NCBI GenBank assembly: GCA_037355855.1
Contig: CM074761.1
Location: forward strand, 4,793,346-4,857,345
Source: Pseudo-nitzschia pungens
Lineage: Eukaryota > Bacillariophyta > Bacillariophyceae > Bacillariales > Bacillariaceae
DNA: 64,000 nucleotides
Direction: 5' to 3'
Shown: positions 20,953-32,626 of the stretch, piece after piece
Layout of the letters: each line of letters begins with the position of its first letter
Numbering within the stretch: position 1 is the stretch's first letter
The notes under the pieces: generated by a model
The model's input: the letters and a program-made list of their open reading frames with translations, nothing else
Told to the model about the DNA's origin: nothing
Databases searched by the model: none
Made by a program: the position numbers and the translations under genes

Positions 20953-21880
20953 CAGTTGATCACCGATGCATCATTCTGATTTAGTTATCGTAAAAGTCGG
21001 TATTTAACATCCCAAACGGCGTTCTGCGATGATTCGCGGTCTTCTTCAAACTTCGAAGAACTCATTCCACTTCTCTGTAATTTCTACAACTCCACTAATG
21101 AAAAGTAGTAGTAAGAAGTTAGAGCACGAGTAACTTATGCCTACCTCGAATGAGTACAAGCAGCTAGTAAGTAGTACGACCTCTTCGGACCAAAAGAAGA
21201 ACATGGTGGTTGACGGGATGACCATTCTTACAAGTAATACGACTTCTAAGTGACTATGACAAGAAAGGTAATGCCTCTGCTCGACGATTTGTTTAAAAAA
21301 GTTTTAAGACATAAGGCTTAAGGTTACCGTATCATTCACCTGAAGAGCATGGGACTACGCTAAAGAAGGTGCAGCTTGTTTTAGGTGAAGGAGAGCTGGT
21401 TGTATGTTGATTTGGATCGGTCAGTTCTTTTGTGGTGTATGTAAACAAAAATTTGCCCCCCCCCTTGTCGCCTACGACATAATACTGTGAAGGCTCATGT
21501 GGCACTAATGGTGGTTCTTATTTGTATCTGGGTTGATGAATGAAACAGCAAAACTGATTCGAATTCCAGCTTTGTAGATAAATTATGGGGATACATTGTA
21601 GCTTACTCATTCTCGCTGCTACTGCTGCTGCCATTTCCCTCGTTCATGAATCATTACGTTTCAATGCTTCTTTGTATTGCTGTGAAGGAACTTCGCGAGG
21701 ACAAGAAAGTCTACTACCACCACTGTGTTCAGTATTTTAGAGAACTACTATTTTACGCACTAGACGTGCTACTGGACTATCTTGGTTGATTTTTTAAATT
21801 ACACTTGGAATTCCAAATTGCACACCCTCTGTTTGTATGTCAACCATCGATTGAATCCAGTGGACACGGGTGCATCTACT

Positions 21881-21928
21881 AAGTGGGGTTTAATTTAGCC
21901 AAGCAAGTGGGGTTTAATTTAGCCAAGC
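21881..21928. repeat. Two tandem copies of a 24-bp unit
   Basis: The 24-bp unit beginning AAGTGGGGTTTAATTTAGCC and ending AAGC occurs twice back to back without mismatch, pointing to a recent slippage or replication duplication. Confidence 0.9.
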
Positions 21929-22570
21929 TTCAAGAGAAATGTCTGAGTACAATACAAAACCACACCAAGTACGAGCCAGTGTTCTTTACAACCTCCTTGT
22001 GCTTTGTGATGCACAATAAGAAGATTGTTTTGCGTCACTTCCACCAAACGTATCTACTACCATGTATTTTTTGAGACACAGAAGCCAAGAAGTATCCAAG
22101 AGCTGTCTTATAGGACAAACTGTTACCAACAACCAATTGAATCCTACTACTCTTTGCAATACGCTGCCCCAAGTTTCAAAGCATGAATTGATCACGAGGA
22201 CGAAGCACAGGGACAATACAAAGAACAAAAGCTTGGGTGCCGATTCAATTTTCTTAAAATTGTATCGTTTCCCTTTTCGTTCGTTTCAATTGTTGCGCAT
22301 GCAGAAGCGACTACTTGCTTCGTAATTCTTTCTGTTATTTCTATGCTTTATCGTACCGGTACAGTAACCATTACAGTTATTATTTCCAATCAATTTTTGT
22401 CGGGCTCGAGAAACTTTCTTCGTGTCGCGTCGCTTTTGGGTTTTGATGTTCGGGTTACTTTCACCGACTACCGATTGAGCAAACCATGCTTCTAGTTTCT
22501 CGTATCGGTACAACTATGATCTCTACGTTATGATTGCTCTTAAATTCACATAAATTCTTTATCCATTCTT

Positions 22571-25017
22571 TTACTCTAAAAGTGTTTTCAACTCAGCAAT
22601 GAAGTCACTCGGATTGACAAACTTTGTTCCTCCGGTAATGATCTCTCGTGATTCTTTCTCCATCACGTTTCTAGCCACCCTGAGTTCCGTGAAAGAGAGG
22701 CCACCAACCATGAACACAATATTCCGTCCTCCGTCGTAATGGATTGGTTCATCTGTCGATTGTTTCTTTCCCCACTTGTCTCTCTTCTTGGCGTTGCCTT
22801 CGTTAGCACCTTTTCCACGACGTCGTGCACTACTGGCAATTCCCGTGGTTGTGTTGGACATGATTGGCATCGGAATGACGCTGGGGTACTCCTGGGTACT
22901 GAGCTGATTTGAAACCAAATCTTTCAATATTTTTTTCAGAGGGGGTGTGTACCGGCTGCTTACATACTCACTGTCCTCCTCATCAGAATCATCGCCAGAT
23001 GATTTTTTTTGAAAATTTCTACGAAGGTCGGAAAACATTCAAAATAGTGACAGGACAGCTGGTGAGAAAACGACCCTTCACGACCACTCACAGATTCAGT
23101 CCGCAAGGCAGAACTTACCCAAGAAAGCCCTTTTTGGCTTCGGGTTGAGGTGCTGCTCCTTCCGACTTTATTCCCATCTGTTGCAGCGTCTCCAACAATT
23201 GTAATTCTTCCCGACCAAGCTGTGCTGCTCGAAGCAAGCGATCTCTATCGTTACCACTCAACCCTCCCTGGGTAATCGAAACAATTAGGACCAAACGAAG
23301 CCTGTCTTCGGGATTCTTCATTTTCATAAGTGCCGCCTCGCAATCTTCGATCATCTCGGGAAGCTTCGTCGTTCGACCAACTTCGTCCTTACCAGTCGCA
23401 AATTGCTGTTCCAATTCACTCAACTCCATCAATCCATTCTTCTGCAATTCAGTCATACAATCACTAGCAATTGACAAATGCTGGGATAGCTTTGACATGA
23501 CTTCACGATATTGAGGAAGTTCCTTCAAAACGGACGCGAGTTCACCGATGGACACCTTTTGATTGCGGGCCACGTTGCTCGTTGAAGAATTCGTCACTTC
23601 CCGGATTCTTTTCGAAACAACGTCAAGAACCTTGGCGATGTGATATCCTCGAATTTCCACCCACAATTTATCCTTCTCGTTGAGCAAGACTTCCTTCTCT
23701 TCGGACTCAGATTTGTACATGATTTTGTCACCGTCCAATTGTAACAAGTCGTTGACCATGGGTTGATAGTTGAAATCGTGCATCAAAGGCGTCAAGCAGT
23801 CGGAAGAACGATCCAGCAGCAGCAGGGTCGATCGATCCCTCTCTGCAATTCCAGAAGGGCAATTCCCACATCCATGGTACCACCACTTGGGGTGACGGCC
23901 TACGTACTCGTCGATCGTCTTCTGGAATATAGACGCCACATTGGTGCACACGTTGGAATTTTGTTTGAATCGAACGTGGGGGTATTCGTTGAGGGTAACA
24001 CACAGAGTCACGAGCTTTTCGGCGGTCTTCACTTCCACTGGTCTCATTCCACTTCCGTTGAAAAGGGTCGCGAATGTATCCTTCGTGTCCAGTGTAAATG
24101 CACGATGTTCTCTCACCAAAAAATCGACATTGATTTCGGCCAAACCTTTGATGCGCTTCCCGAGTTGCTTGCATTGTGTGAGCTCCTTGAGCAACTTTTT
24201 AGGGATGGGTCCGAGGAAGTATACAAAAACAGCGTCACCGTACAAAATTTTGCTCTTGTCTTCATAGTCCTGTATGAGACGTCTGACACTGCTCTTGGTA
24301 GGTGCCAGAATGTACATCGCAACCAAGTTTTTAAATGGCGCCCGTTTCAACTCGAGGGATTCTACACTCGAAATGTGTTGTTCCATGAGGTCGTACATTC
24401 CCACAACGGAGGAAAGGACCCTCATGCTTGGCTTGTCCACGATCAATACTCTCCATCCGGGGTATTCCTCTTTTTCAGTGTGCGCGTTGCAGTTTTGGAA
24501 GAGTGTTTCCAGAAGAAGGGAAAGCGTTAGACGAGCAAACAACTATTAAATAAAATTGCATACCGGTACGTCCCATACAAGTATTCCACGAGAAACGGAA
24601 AACATCGTTACCCAGTTCGTCGCTCCACTCACTTCTCTGGGATTGGAAAGCATCGTCCGTAAATCGCTTGGATGCGATATCCATCAGACTCAGCTGAGGT
24701 CCCTGCTTGGTGCCACCCGGTACATAGGAGTCTTTGCTGCGAGATGGTTTTCTATCACCACTTCTTCCTTTCCTTGAACTGGACGACGACGATTTCGGCT
24801 TCGACGATCTTGATTTTGATTTCGGAGTCGAACTCGAGCTCGGCGTGGTCGCGGAGGGCGATGGCGTGGGTCTTGACGAGGATGCTGCTGCTGATGCTGC
24901 TGGCCTCGTAGACGTAGTGGGTCTCGCCGAAGAGCCCGGCCTCGCTGACCCACCTGAAACGAATGAGGATGTGCCCTTTCGCCTGGCGCTTGTAATTGGT
25001 CTTGCTCCCGAAGACAT
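22571..25017 (-). CDS. SEC1: Sec1/Munc18-family syntaxin-binding protein with a Ser-rich N-terminal extension
   Basis: SM protein that clasps SNARE bundles during exocytic vesicle fusion. Three exons: 24633-25017, 23119-24469 and 22571-23018, with introns of 163 nt (GTGAGT...AAAAG) and 100 nt (GTAAGT...GTAG), total 728 codons. The first about 100 residues are an unusual Ser/Pro/Arg/Lys-rich low-complexity tract absent from animal and yeast Sec1. The SM core starts at LMDIASKRFTDDAF, joined across intron 1 to EYPGWRVLIVDKPSMRVLSS. Other family marks are FVYFLGPIPKKLL, LLLDRSSDCLTPLMHDFNYQ and the C-terminal NIVFMVGGLSFTELRVAR. The last exon begins with an acidic linker (SSGDDSDEEDSEY) before the conserved TPPLKKILKD. 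The Sec1/Munc18 branch is favoured over Vps45, Sly1 or Vps33 by the overall pattern, with moderate certainty. Confidence 0.9.
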
Positions 25018-26396
25018 AGTGATCGGTCGGTTTCTCCTTTTCTAGCTTGCGGATCTAGACTAGACTCCAGAGTTGTGGTTTCGACAGGACAAAAACAGTA
25101 AATCGGCACTGGTATCACTCTGGTTTTTCGATAGTTGAATCTTATCCCAGAAGCTCGTCTCCTTTTGAAAAATCGGCACGTCAATCAACCCGGTTACAAT
25201 GATTGCCAAAGAATAAGAATCAGTGTCTTCCTCGATGTCCAAGTTTGCTTCTGGATGAAATTATAGTCGTCGTTACAAAAAGTACGTCTACTGATTGTAA
25301 ACGTTGCGATTGCTGTGTAGTGTTGATTGTAAGACCCGATAGTTGTGTGATGTCGGATCATACGAGCCAAAGACAAACTAAGTAGTTACCGTACGAGTTG
25401 AGAGTTAGAAGAGCAAGGTTATCTCGAAAAAATCATGGATCCTGCTACCTCGTGCCGGTAAGATTACGGGTATGGATATTGAATACCGTACGGTAAGACT
25501 AAGTTCTTACCTTGCAGACTACTCTTACCGCATTAATACCGTAGGGTAAACCTTACGGTACGAGTATGTATCTAACGCATTATTTTTTTTTGACACATTC
25601 TCTAACCGATAGATTTGAAGATGATTCTCTGAAGACCAAGATCACCCATACCGCTACATTCCCATTAGTACCAGTACCTTTGTAAAGTGAGATTTACGTA
25701 CGGTAATTAGTCTCTAAGACTGACATTTGGGCGAAAATGACCTTTCGGATAGGTCATCACATTCCGAGTACACGTACGAGTTGCTAGAAGTCTAGATTTA
25801 TTATTATTTTTTATTACTACTTTGTAGTACAACATACCTTACCTCGAACATGGTGTACATACTCGTACTCGTACTGCAATTCGTAACATCAACGTAAGGC
25901 CTAAGATTTACTTGGTGCAGACTTGCGACACTAATTACTCTTCGTACGGTAACTTACGCATTACCGGTACGGCAGTCTTTCCATGTCAACGTATCACAGG
26001 TTGCACATTTCAATAACGAAGTACTATCGGTAACCTTACGTACCGGTAGTAATGATGTACTACGTATCATCTTCCGTCGAATGGTTGTTTGGTATCAGGT
26101 AAGGCTTAACCTTACTTGTACTTGAGAGGAACTAGTATGGAAGTCCCTGAGAATCAATTGTCACAAATTGGCTTTGTCTGTTTGTTACCTTCTAGGGAAG
26201 ACCAATTACTATGCTGTAGGTTCAGTCACCATCTTTGGGTTGACGATTGTGACGTGAAAGTGATAAGAGTAATGCTCTGCTTCTATATCAGTAAATTATG
26301 CTGCTGATGCTACTACTACTACTACTACTACTAAACTATCATTTTCTTCTATGGTACTTCTGCTGGTATTGTATGCTATTAGCTGAGTAGCCTCGA
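25018..26396. other. Intergenic spacer, 1.4 kb, GTAC/GGTAA-rich
   Basis: No gene recognised. From about 25380 to 26110 the sequence is crowded with TACCG, GGTAAG, CCTTAC and GTACGAG words. A trinucleotide (ACT) run of eight units lies near 26309-26332. The 26116-26307 open frame has no family resemblance. Confidence 0.5.
26309..26333. repeat. ACT trinucleotide microsatellite
   Basis: About eight uninterrupted ACT units in the spacer downstream of HflX. Confidence 0.85.
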
Positions 26397-28343
26397 CTAC
26401 TCTGGGCTGTGACGTCCACGACCAAGGGCAACCCAATCAATTTCATCGTCGGTACTACCATTGGCTTTTGTGCTTGCAGCAGAATGCTGCGTTTCTTCAT
26501 CGCTCGTGCTGTCTACCAAGCTGTACTTTTGCAGTCGATTCGCGACCGCGGCAGGGACTCTACCCAGGACATAGGTTCCCTCCGGCAGGTAATCTATTGT
26601 CTCCACCACTCCTTGCTCGTGAATGACACTCAAGTCTTGCCCTTTGTTGTAGGGAATGACGAGTTCGATCGGGGTCAGGAGTGAATTCAAGGCCTCCTCG
26701 ACTGCCTCGACAAAGTCTTCCATCCCCTCGCCGGTTAGCGCCGACACGGCCACCGTATCATCCGCAAACGCCGCCTCGTATTGGAGAATTTCGGCTTCTT
26801 CCTCGTTCAAGAGATCGATCTTGTTCAATACCCTCACAACTGGCTTGTCGGCCACGCCCATATCCGACAAAACGGCACGAACTGCTCGTTCCTGTTTCTC
26901 CCACGATGGGTTGGCAACATCAATGACATGGACCAAAACATCCGCCTCTTCTACTTCTTCCAGTGTGGCTCGAAAGGCCGCCACAAGATTCGTCGGAAGC
27001 TTCTGAATAAATCCTACCGTGTCCGTCAAGAGGAATTCGGGGTGGTTGGACTCACCGGGCAGTTTGACCTTGCGTGTAGTGGGATCCAGTGTCGCAAACA
27101 GCATGCTTTCGGCCATGACACCGGCCCTCGTCAAGCTGTTGAGGACACTGGATTTCCCAGCGTTTGTGTATCCAACAAGGGACAGGAGTGGCAGTCCTGT
27201 TCGCTTGCGACCCCGTCTGTGTATCGTTCTCTGCTTTTGTACATCGTCGATCTTTTTCTTCAGCACGATGATGCGATCTCGCACAAGACGTCTATCGATC
27301 TCTAGCTGCGACTCACCGGGACCTCGCAAACCAACTCCTCCTGCTCCGGACTGACGCTCCAAGTGGGTCCACATTTTTGTGAGGCGTGGCTTTCGGTATT
27401 CGTGCAGTGCCAGGTCAACTTGTAGCTTGCCCTCTCGCGTCTTGGCGTGCTGGGCAAAAATATCCAAGATCAGTGCCGTGCGGTCAATGACCTTGATTTC
27501 TTGATCTTCCCCCAAGAAATCGTTCTGCAACGCATTTCGGTTGAAAATTTTTTCCAACGTCTTTTGCTGGCCGGGGCTCAGTTCCGCATCGAACACAATT
27601 GTGCATGCATCGTGTTCCTCCAAGAGTTTTCTGGCCTCTTCGACCTTGCCCGATCCAATGTAGGTTTTTGGGTTGACTTCTTTTTGTCTCTGCACGATTT
27701 CCCCTTCCAGGCTTAATCCCGCAGTTCGAACGAGTTCCCTCATTTCTATCATGCTTTCCTCGAGAGAGAACATTGGTGGTTCGGCTTCGGAACTCAGTGG
27801 ATCGTAATAGAGTTCCGCTTTTTTAGCCTTGCGCTGGGCGGCTAGATCTTCTACTCCCACGAGAATGCATTTCTCGATTTTTCTTCTGACTCCGTTTTCG
27901 TCCGTGTACAATCGGTCTTCGCGTTCCGTGAGAATGTCGTCTTCGTCTCGATAAAAGAAGGAAAAATCGTCCTCGCCGCCGTCCTCTGCAAACTTCGACG
28001 TTGGCATGCTGCCTGCATCTTCGACGTATTCGGGGAGTGGGCGATCGGACATTGGTGGCAGTGTTTCCTGGTTTTCTTCCACTTGATAAAAATGCCCGTT
28101 CGTATCTTCGTCCAACGGGAAGAGTGCATTCGGTTCGTTTTCGTCATCGCCTTCGTTTGTTGTGGAAGACGATCCCGCTCGTGGTGGTGGAGGAGATGAG
28201 ATCACATGCAGCAGTGACCTTGGCGATGAAGTCCGGCATGTCGGCACAAACGCCGTGCATGATTCGTGCAGTTGGCAGGCGCAAAAGATGGCAAGCAACA
28301 CAGCGAAGGATGCTGTCGTTCTTGAAGACTTCCTCCTTGCCAT
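26397..28343 (-). CDS. hflX: HflX-family GTPase, plastid-targeted
   Basis: HflX GTPases bind the large ribosomal subunit and help rescue or split stalled ribosomes. The chosen ATG at 28343 gives a bipartite plastid presequence: [20 protein letters not shown] hydrophobic signal, then [12 protein letters not shown], an ASAF-like motif. The frame stays open 72 codons further upstream to 28559, without targeting logic. The HflX N-terminal domain contains [20 protein letters not shown] and the glycine-rich [21 protein letters not shown] coiled linker with [18 protein letters not shown] precedes the G domain: G1 GYTNAGKSS, switch region [10 protein letters not shown]3 [11 protein letters not shown]4 NKID, G5-like VSALTGEG. 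Single intact exon, 648 residues. The C-terminal Ser/Thr-rich tail has no known role. Confidence 0.93.
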   Translation of the reverse strand: MARRKSSRTTASFAVLLAIFCACQLHESCTAFVPTCRTSSPRSLLHVISSPPPPRAGSSSTTNEGDDENEPNALFPLDEDTNGHFYQVEENQETLPPMSDRPLPEYVEDAGSMPTSKFAEDGGEDDFSFFYRDEDDILTEREDRLYTDENGVRRKIEKCILVGVEDLAAQRKAKKAELYYDPLSSEAEPPMFSLEESMIEMRELVRTAGLSLEGEIVQRQKEVNPKTYIGSGKVEEARKLLEEHDACTIVFDAELSPGQQKTLEKIFNRNALQNDFLGEDQEIKVIDRTALILDIFAQHAKTREGKLQVDLALHEYRKPRLTKMWTHLERQSGAGGVGLRGPGESQLEIDRRLVRDRIIVLKKKIDDVQKQRTIHRRGRKRTGLPLLSLVGYTNAGKSSVLNSLTRAGVMAESMLFATLDPTTRKVKLPGESNHPEFLLTDTVGFIQKLPTNLVAAFRATLEEVEEADVLVHVIDVANPSWEKQERAVRAVLSDMGVADKPVVRVLNKIDLLNEEEAEILQYEAAFADDTVAVSALTGEGMEDFVEAVEEALNSLLTPIELVIPYNKGQDLSVIHEQGVVETIDYLPEGTYVLGRVPAAVANRLQKYSLVDSTSDEETQHSAASTKANGSTDDEIDWVALGRGRHSPE

Positions 28344-29390
28344 GCCTATCTGATGTCGCGAACTTCTTTCCATTTCCTCGCTTCTATTGGAACGCTTTTT
28401 TGTGCCTTTATTCCTTTCGACTTCAATCATGCAATCGAGAGTGTCACTTTCATTTGAGCAAGTTCGGGAAGATATTCTTCTCGTTAGCCGCTGACCCTGA
28501 CTTGTGATGTTGTCGTCGATGATTTGCTGAGTGAGTTGTGCGGTGATGATTGAATTCATTTTTGTTGTGGCCTAAAAAGGGGATGTTCTTCGATTGTTCG
28601 CCGTTCGCGACATCTATCTAAGGGGAAAGCTACCCCTGAAGAATTAGAACGGCACGTAGACTAACAGAAGAAACACGTTTTCCACGAATCAGGACACGTT
28701 TTTCACACATCAGCGGCAAACGACAAGATTGCTAGTAATTTTTCATTCGAGCAGAAAGCAGACACTTCTGCTTGACTTCACTTTGATGTCTGTTTCGTGT
28801 CAGTCTTCATTTAGTCCCGCATGACTCGTGCCTGGTGGCTACGTGTAGCATTGCCTAGACGGGCACTCGAAAATGCCGTTGCTCAGTCCTCCATTGAAGG
28901 AATCATCTGATGGGAACCCATCTGATGTCTGATGAGCAGAGAACAGTAAGTTATGGGGTATGCGGTATGGTCTGTGAGGTATGTACATATCTAATATAGG
29001 TATGGCTATTCGGTTTTGTAGGTTAAGGCATTTACTACTATTAAGTACGTACAGTATGTACATAGTACTCGGAGTATCATTATTATTTTTTTTACCGTGA
29101 CCAACTTGTGGCACGATGTGTGATACGGATATCAGTAGCGACCCGTACAAGGGCAACAGGCAAGGGTAGTTATTTGCCAAACAATGAGATCTTTCACGAT
29201 GATCGCTGTTGACTTTTGACTGTTGACTGACCTTCACCGCATTCAAATCCCTTCCAAAAAGGTCGGACCGGATCACGTGGAAGTCGAGTCGGGTCCACTT
29301 TCAAAAAATTTATGATTATCGAACACAAGTGATTGTAATTACTTGTACCAAACGTTGTCCACAGCAAATTCGAAACATACAAACCAAGCA
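28344..29390. other. Divergent spacer between HflX and the lipase gene
   Basis: 1.05 kb between two divergent genes. The first 216 bp remain open in the HflX frame and may be 5' untranslated sequence. The open frame at 28839-29276 (minus) overlaps others and shows no family resemblance. No promoter element was recognised. Confidence 0.45.
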
Positions 29391-31210
29391 ATGTTGCTGT
29401 CGAGCAAAACAAAGCGCCGAAGACCGAGTGCGATGAAAGCATCAAGAAGACCAAGATCGTCGGTTGGACCTTCCATATTCAACTCTCGATGGCGAAAACG
29501 GAGTGTGTTCGAATCGTTCGTGTCCAGTTTCTTCTTGATTCAATTCTTGCTGGTGACAGAGCTGCCTTCCTGGTTGGGGGGATCGGGACTGATTCGATCG
29601 ACCACCTGCAGGGGGCGGCGACCGCGAGTTCCGGGAGGAACGATGCTCCCTACCAGAAATTGGCAAGAATTGTCCAAAACAAGGTCGATTCGCACTCCGA
29701 GGACGACGAGACGCCATCGATCTCAAAACTCACCAAGACTCTCTCCGGCGCTGGCATCCAATCAACAAACCTTCAAGGGTCTCGATGGTGCCGCCCACGA
29801 GGCCTACCAAAGGACCCATGCCGGAGACGATGTTCACGACATTTCCGTGTCCGGTAGAGCGCAACGGAGTGCGTCGCGATTGGCAGCCGTAGCGGAAGCC
29901 TTTTACGCCTGCGAGCTCGTGGAAGTTGCCGAGCATCCCGAGCTGTTCCACGACGAGGCATTGCGACAAAAAGAAATCGTGCTCAACGTCACGTTGGGAA
30001 CGCAAGCCGATGGATCGGGAGATGTTTCTCCGAAGATTCCGAACTTTCCTTTTCTGTCTTGGTCATTTACGAACCGAGTTATAACGGGGGAATCGGATTG
30101 GAACACGGAAGCATTCTGTCCTCTGATACGACCACCAGCAAGCGCCATCTACCGACGGGAGCGATAGGCAGGCCCAATGTGCGAAAACCGGGAACGGGAC
30201 GATTGTTGGTCGTACTGGGTGACAGCTCATCGCTCACCGTAGCACAAAAGATTCAGATACTCGACGAGACTCCCAAAAAGATCAAGCTGTCGACCGGTCT
30301 CGTTACGAACGAAATTGCATCGGTGCAGCCCACTCTCTACAAACAAGCGGGAATGTTATTGGATTTGTTGGAACCGCAACTTCGACAATACAACACATCG
30401 GCCGTGCACTTTGTTGGACATTCGCTAGCTGGTGGAGTTGCTAGTTTGGCTGCAACCATGCTGGATGGGAGTATCCCCATGCCGAGGAAACGCCAGAGGG
30501 GCAAACCGAGCAGCAGCAAGGGGAAGAAAAAGAGAAGAAAGGCGGCATCGAACCAAGAGAAAGCCGGTGACGATTCATCCAACGACGATAGCCCCAAAGG
30601 GGAATCGGAAGAAGATGATTCCGAAGAGGAAACCGTTCCTCTCGAACCCCTTTGTGGCCTCGGACGAGCACGGGCTTCGGCTCTGACTCTGGGGTCCCCT
30701 CCGTGTCTATCGAGCAACGTTGTGGCTGCCTTCTGCACATCGTTCGTCTACGGTGATGACATTCTCTGTAGAACGACCAAGGACAGCATCGATCGACTGG
30801 TGAGAAGGATAGAAAAGAACCTGCACAGCGGCTTCATCGGAAAGAAGTTGGGCTGGGTGTCGGACACGATGAGCCTCACCGTATCCGGCCTGCAGAGTCA
30901 TGCGCACGGAAGCGAAGGCGAAGAAGCAAAACTCGCGATTCCCGGAAGAGCCTACTTGGTTAGACCGAGACGGCTCGGAGGCATCTGTAGCATTCACGAG
31001 GTGGGAAACCTGAAAAAGGGGGGCAGAGAAGCACTGCGAGAAGCCTTGCTCTGGCAAATGCACGATGTGCTATTGAGCACGAGCATGTGGAAGCACCACA
31101 GCCTGGAATCGTATGTACAAGGCCTAGATCGAACCCAACTGCGAGGCGTGACGGACGATGAAATGCATTTAGTAGATCCCTCCCTGGCAGCAGAAATGAA
31201 CGAATACTGA
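29391..31210 (+). CDS. Class 3 lipase-like protein (diacylglycerol-lipase type) with three frame disruptions; possible pseudogene
   Basis: The alpha/beta-hydrolase signature VHFVGHSLAGGVASLAA places the nucleophile Ser near 30422, and FVYGDDILCR carries the probable catalytic Asp; this is the fungal lipase (class 3) pattern seen in diacylglycerol-lipase-like proteins. An N-terminal hydrophobic segment (FVSSFFLIQFLLVTELPSWL) suggests membrane anchoring. A long Lys/Ser-rich then acidic insert follows the nucleophile elbow. The frame changes three times: one base apparently missing near 29600-29640 (GC-rich), one extra near 29745-29770 (before QTFKGLDGAAHEAYQRTHAG), and one missing near 30050 (T4 run, before FSVLVIYEPSYNGGIG). 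Net correction gives 607 whole codons. Homology-like sequence continues seamlessly at each point, so introns are unlikely. Three disruptions in one gene raise the chance of decay. Confidence 0.65.
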
Positions 31211-31488
31211 AACGTAAGCATTGACCAAGTCACTTCTATAACATTACTTCTTTGCTTGCGCAACAACACTTCAGAGAGTGCGGTTACAGCGACAAAACTG
31301 AACGATCGTCTCGCCGATTGATCCGTAATCTCTTTATGCTTATAAAGTATCGTGTGACAAATTTCATCAGTGTTTGCTGTCAACCTCCGCAGTTGTGTTT
31401 TCCCATTCTCCGGAAATAGGATGATCTGACGGCAAAAGTGATGTCTGCATTGTGTACATGGATTCGTCTAGCGAACGTCGAAACATGG

Positions 31489-32099
31489 TCATTCTATCCT
31501 CCGAAAGACACTCCAGTCTCCCCTGGAATCGCGGCTCAAACGAAAGTTTCCGTCGCAGTACATCGTATCGAACCAGCCTACACCAAGAGGAGGGAGCGGG
31601 ATTTCTCTCCCCCAAACAACAGCACTAGCGCTGGTAAATTCAAACGCTACACGGTCGTATTCGTCGTCTCCGTCAACTTTTTCCGTCGAACCAGTGACGG
31701 CAAATTCGGCACCCCCCTCGAACCGAATGACTATTGTTCACAAACTTGACATCGTCCAGATCGAGCTTTTGCGTGATGCCCGAAACCCTCGCGAAAGGCC
31801 AAGACGTCTTGAAAAAATTGACCTCCTTTTCTGTCGTGTATATGAGTTCCCACCTGTCCCGGCAAGGACTCCCGCTGATCTCCCCGCCTCGATTTGCTGA
31901 TTTCGGTCATGATCTCCTTCACATTATCTTGGTACGATTCATCGATACCGGATTGCGACGATTCGATAAGATCCTCCAGCTCCAGAAGCAGCTTGTTGCT
32001 TTTCGGTTTGCTTTGCACGATGTCGTTCAGGAAAAATGCCGACGAAAACGAAGACAGAAAAACGACGTAGCTGCACACCTTGAGCGCCGAAGAATTCAT
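31489..32099 (-). CDS. Plastid lipid-associated protein (PAP/fibrillin) with two frame disruptions
   Basis: Fibrillins are plastid lipid-body and thylakoid-associated lipocalin-like proteins. The ATG at 32099 starts a signal peptide (MNSSALKVCSYVVFLSSF) ending SSAFF, an ASAF-like plastid motif. The family pattern follows: helices LLLELEDLIESSQSGIDESY, then GRWELIYTTEKEVNFFKTSW, a central VSGITQKLDLDDVKF and the terminal VVWGREIPLPPLGVGWFDTM with the usual LSRDSRGDWSVF end. The sequence lies in three successive frames: one extra base near 31856 (CCG GGA C AGG TGG) and one extra G in a six-G run (read on the minus strand) at 31712-31717. With both discounted the length is exactly 203 codons. 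It converges tail to tail with the lipase gene, 278 bp apart. Lipocalin identification is firm; gene integrity is uncertain. Confidence 0.75.
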
Positions 32100-32626
32100 C
32101 GTGGAGCACTCTGTAAAAAAGACCAATATATGAACAATCAATTGCGTGTTTCAGATGCTTCACACAGTTTGGATTGTGTCTTTCGCGTGGTGGTTGTCCC
32201 CTTCAGCAAGCTTTGGATTATCCGCGACTTCGATTTTTTATCGAGGTAAGAATGAAAGCAGTGAGAAGATACTGAATAAGGTTTACCGTACGTGTTCACT
32301 CTAGGAAAATTTTCGTACGAGTACCCTACGTTCGTACGTACGTAATCTTAGTGATTCAGCTACATCGAACATAGATACGCTGTTTAGGAACAATACTCGT
32401 AAGGTTTACCTAATGAAGAACGAACAAAAGTAATAGTAGTAGTAATTGGAAGAACTAGGGGTTGTTTTAGGTATTCAACTTTCGCCACTTCCCCACATGC
32501 AGACAGGACCCATTGCTGACAGTAGCAAGTGCAAGATTTTCTCAGAACAAAGGTTTGCTTTGCGAAGGATTAATTGATGTTTTTGTTGTTGTTAGGAAGC
32601 AATTGTCATCGTTCCTGATTACTATT
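32100..32626. other. Intergenic spacer upstream of the fibrillin gene, no gene recognised
   Basis: 527 bp between the fibrillin start and the PRP8 stop. It contains GTACGAGTAC, CGTACGTACG and GGTTTACC words near 32280-32410. No open frame is supported. Confidence 0.5.

Larger units (their letters stand above)
20707..22570. other. Intergenic spacer, 1.9 kb, no gene recognised
   Basis: No supported gene. It contains perfect palindromes near 20929-20952 (CTCGTACGAG and GTAAGGTTAACCTTAC), a C-homopolymer at about 21459-21467 and a 24-bp direct duplication at 21881-21928. The open frames between 21883 and 22513 are short and overlapping and show no family resemblance. Confidence 0.5.

Noticed and set aside
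28344..28559. HflX start at 28559
   Set aside because: The extra 72 residues bury the signal peptide; a bipartite plastid presequence requires the hydrophobic segment near the N-terminus, so 28343 is preferred.
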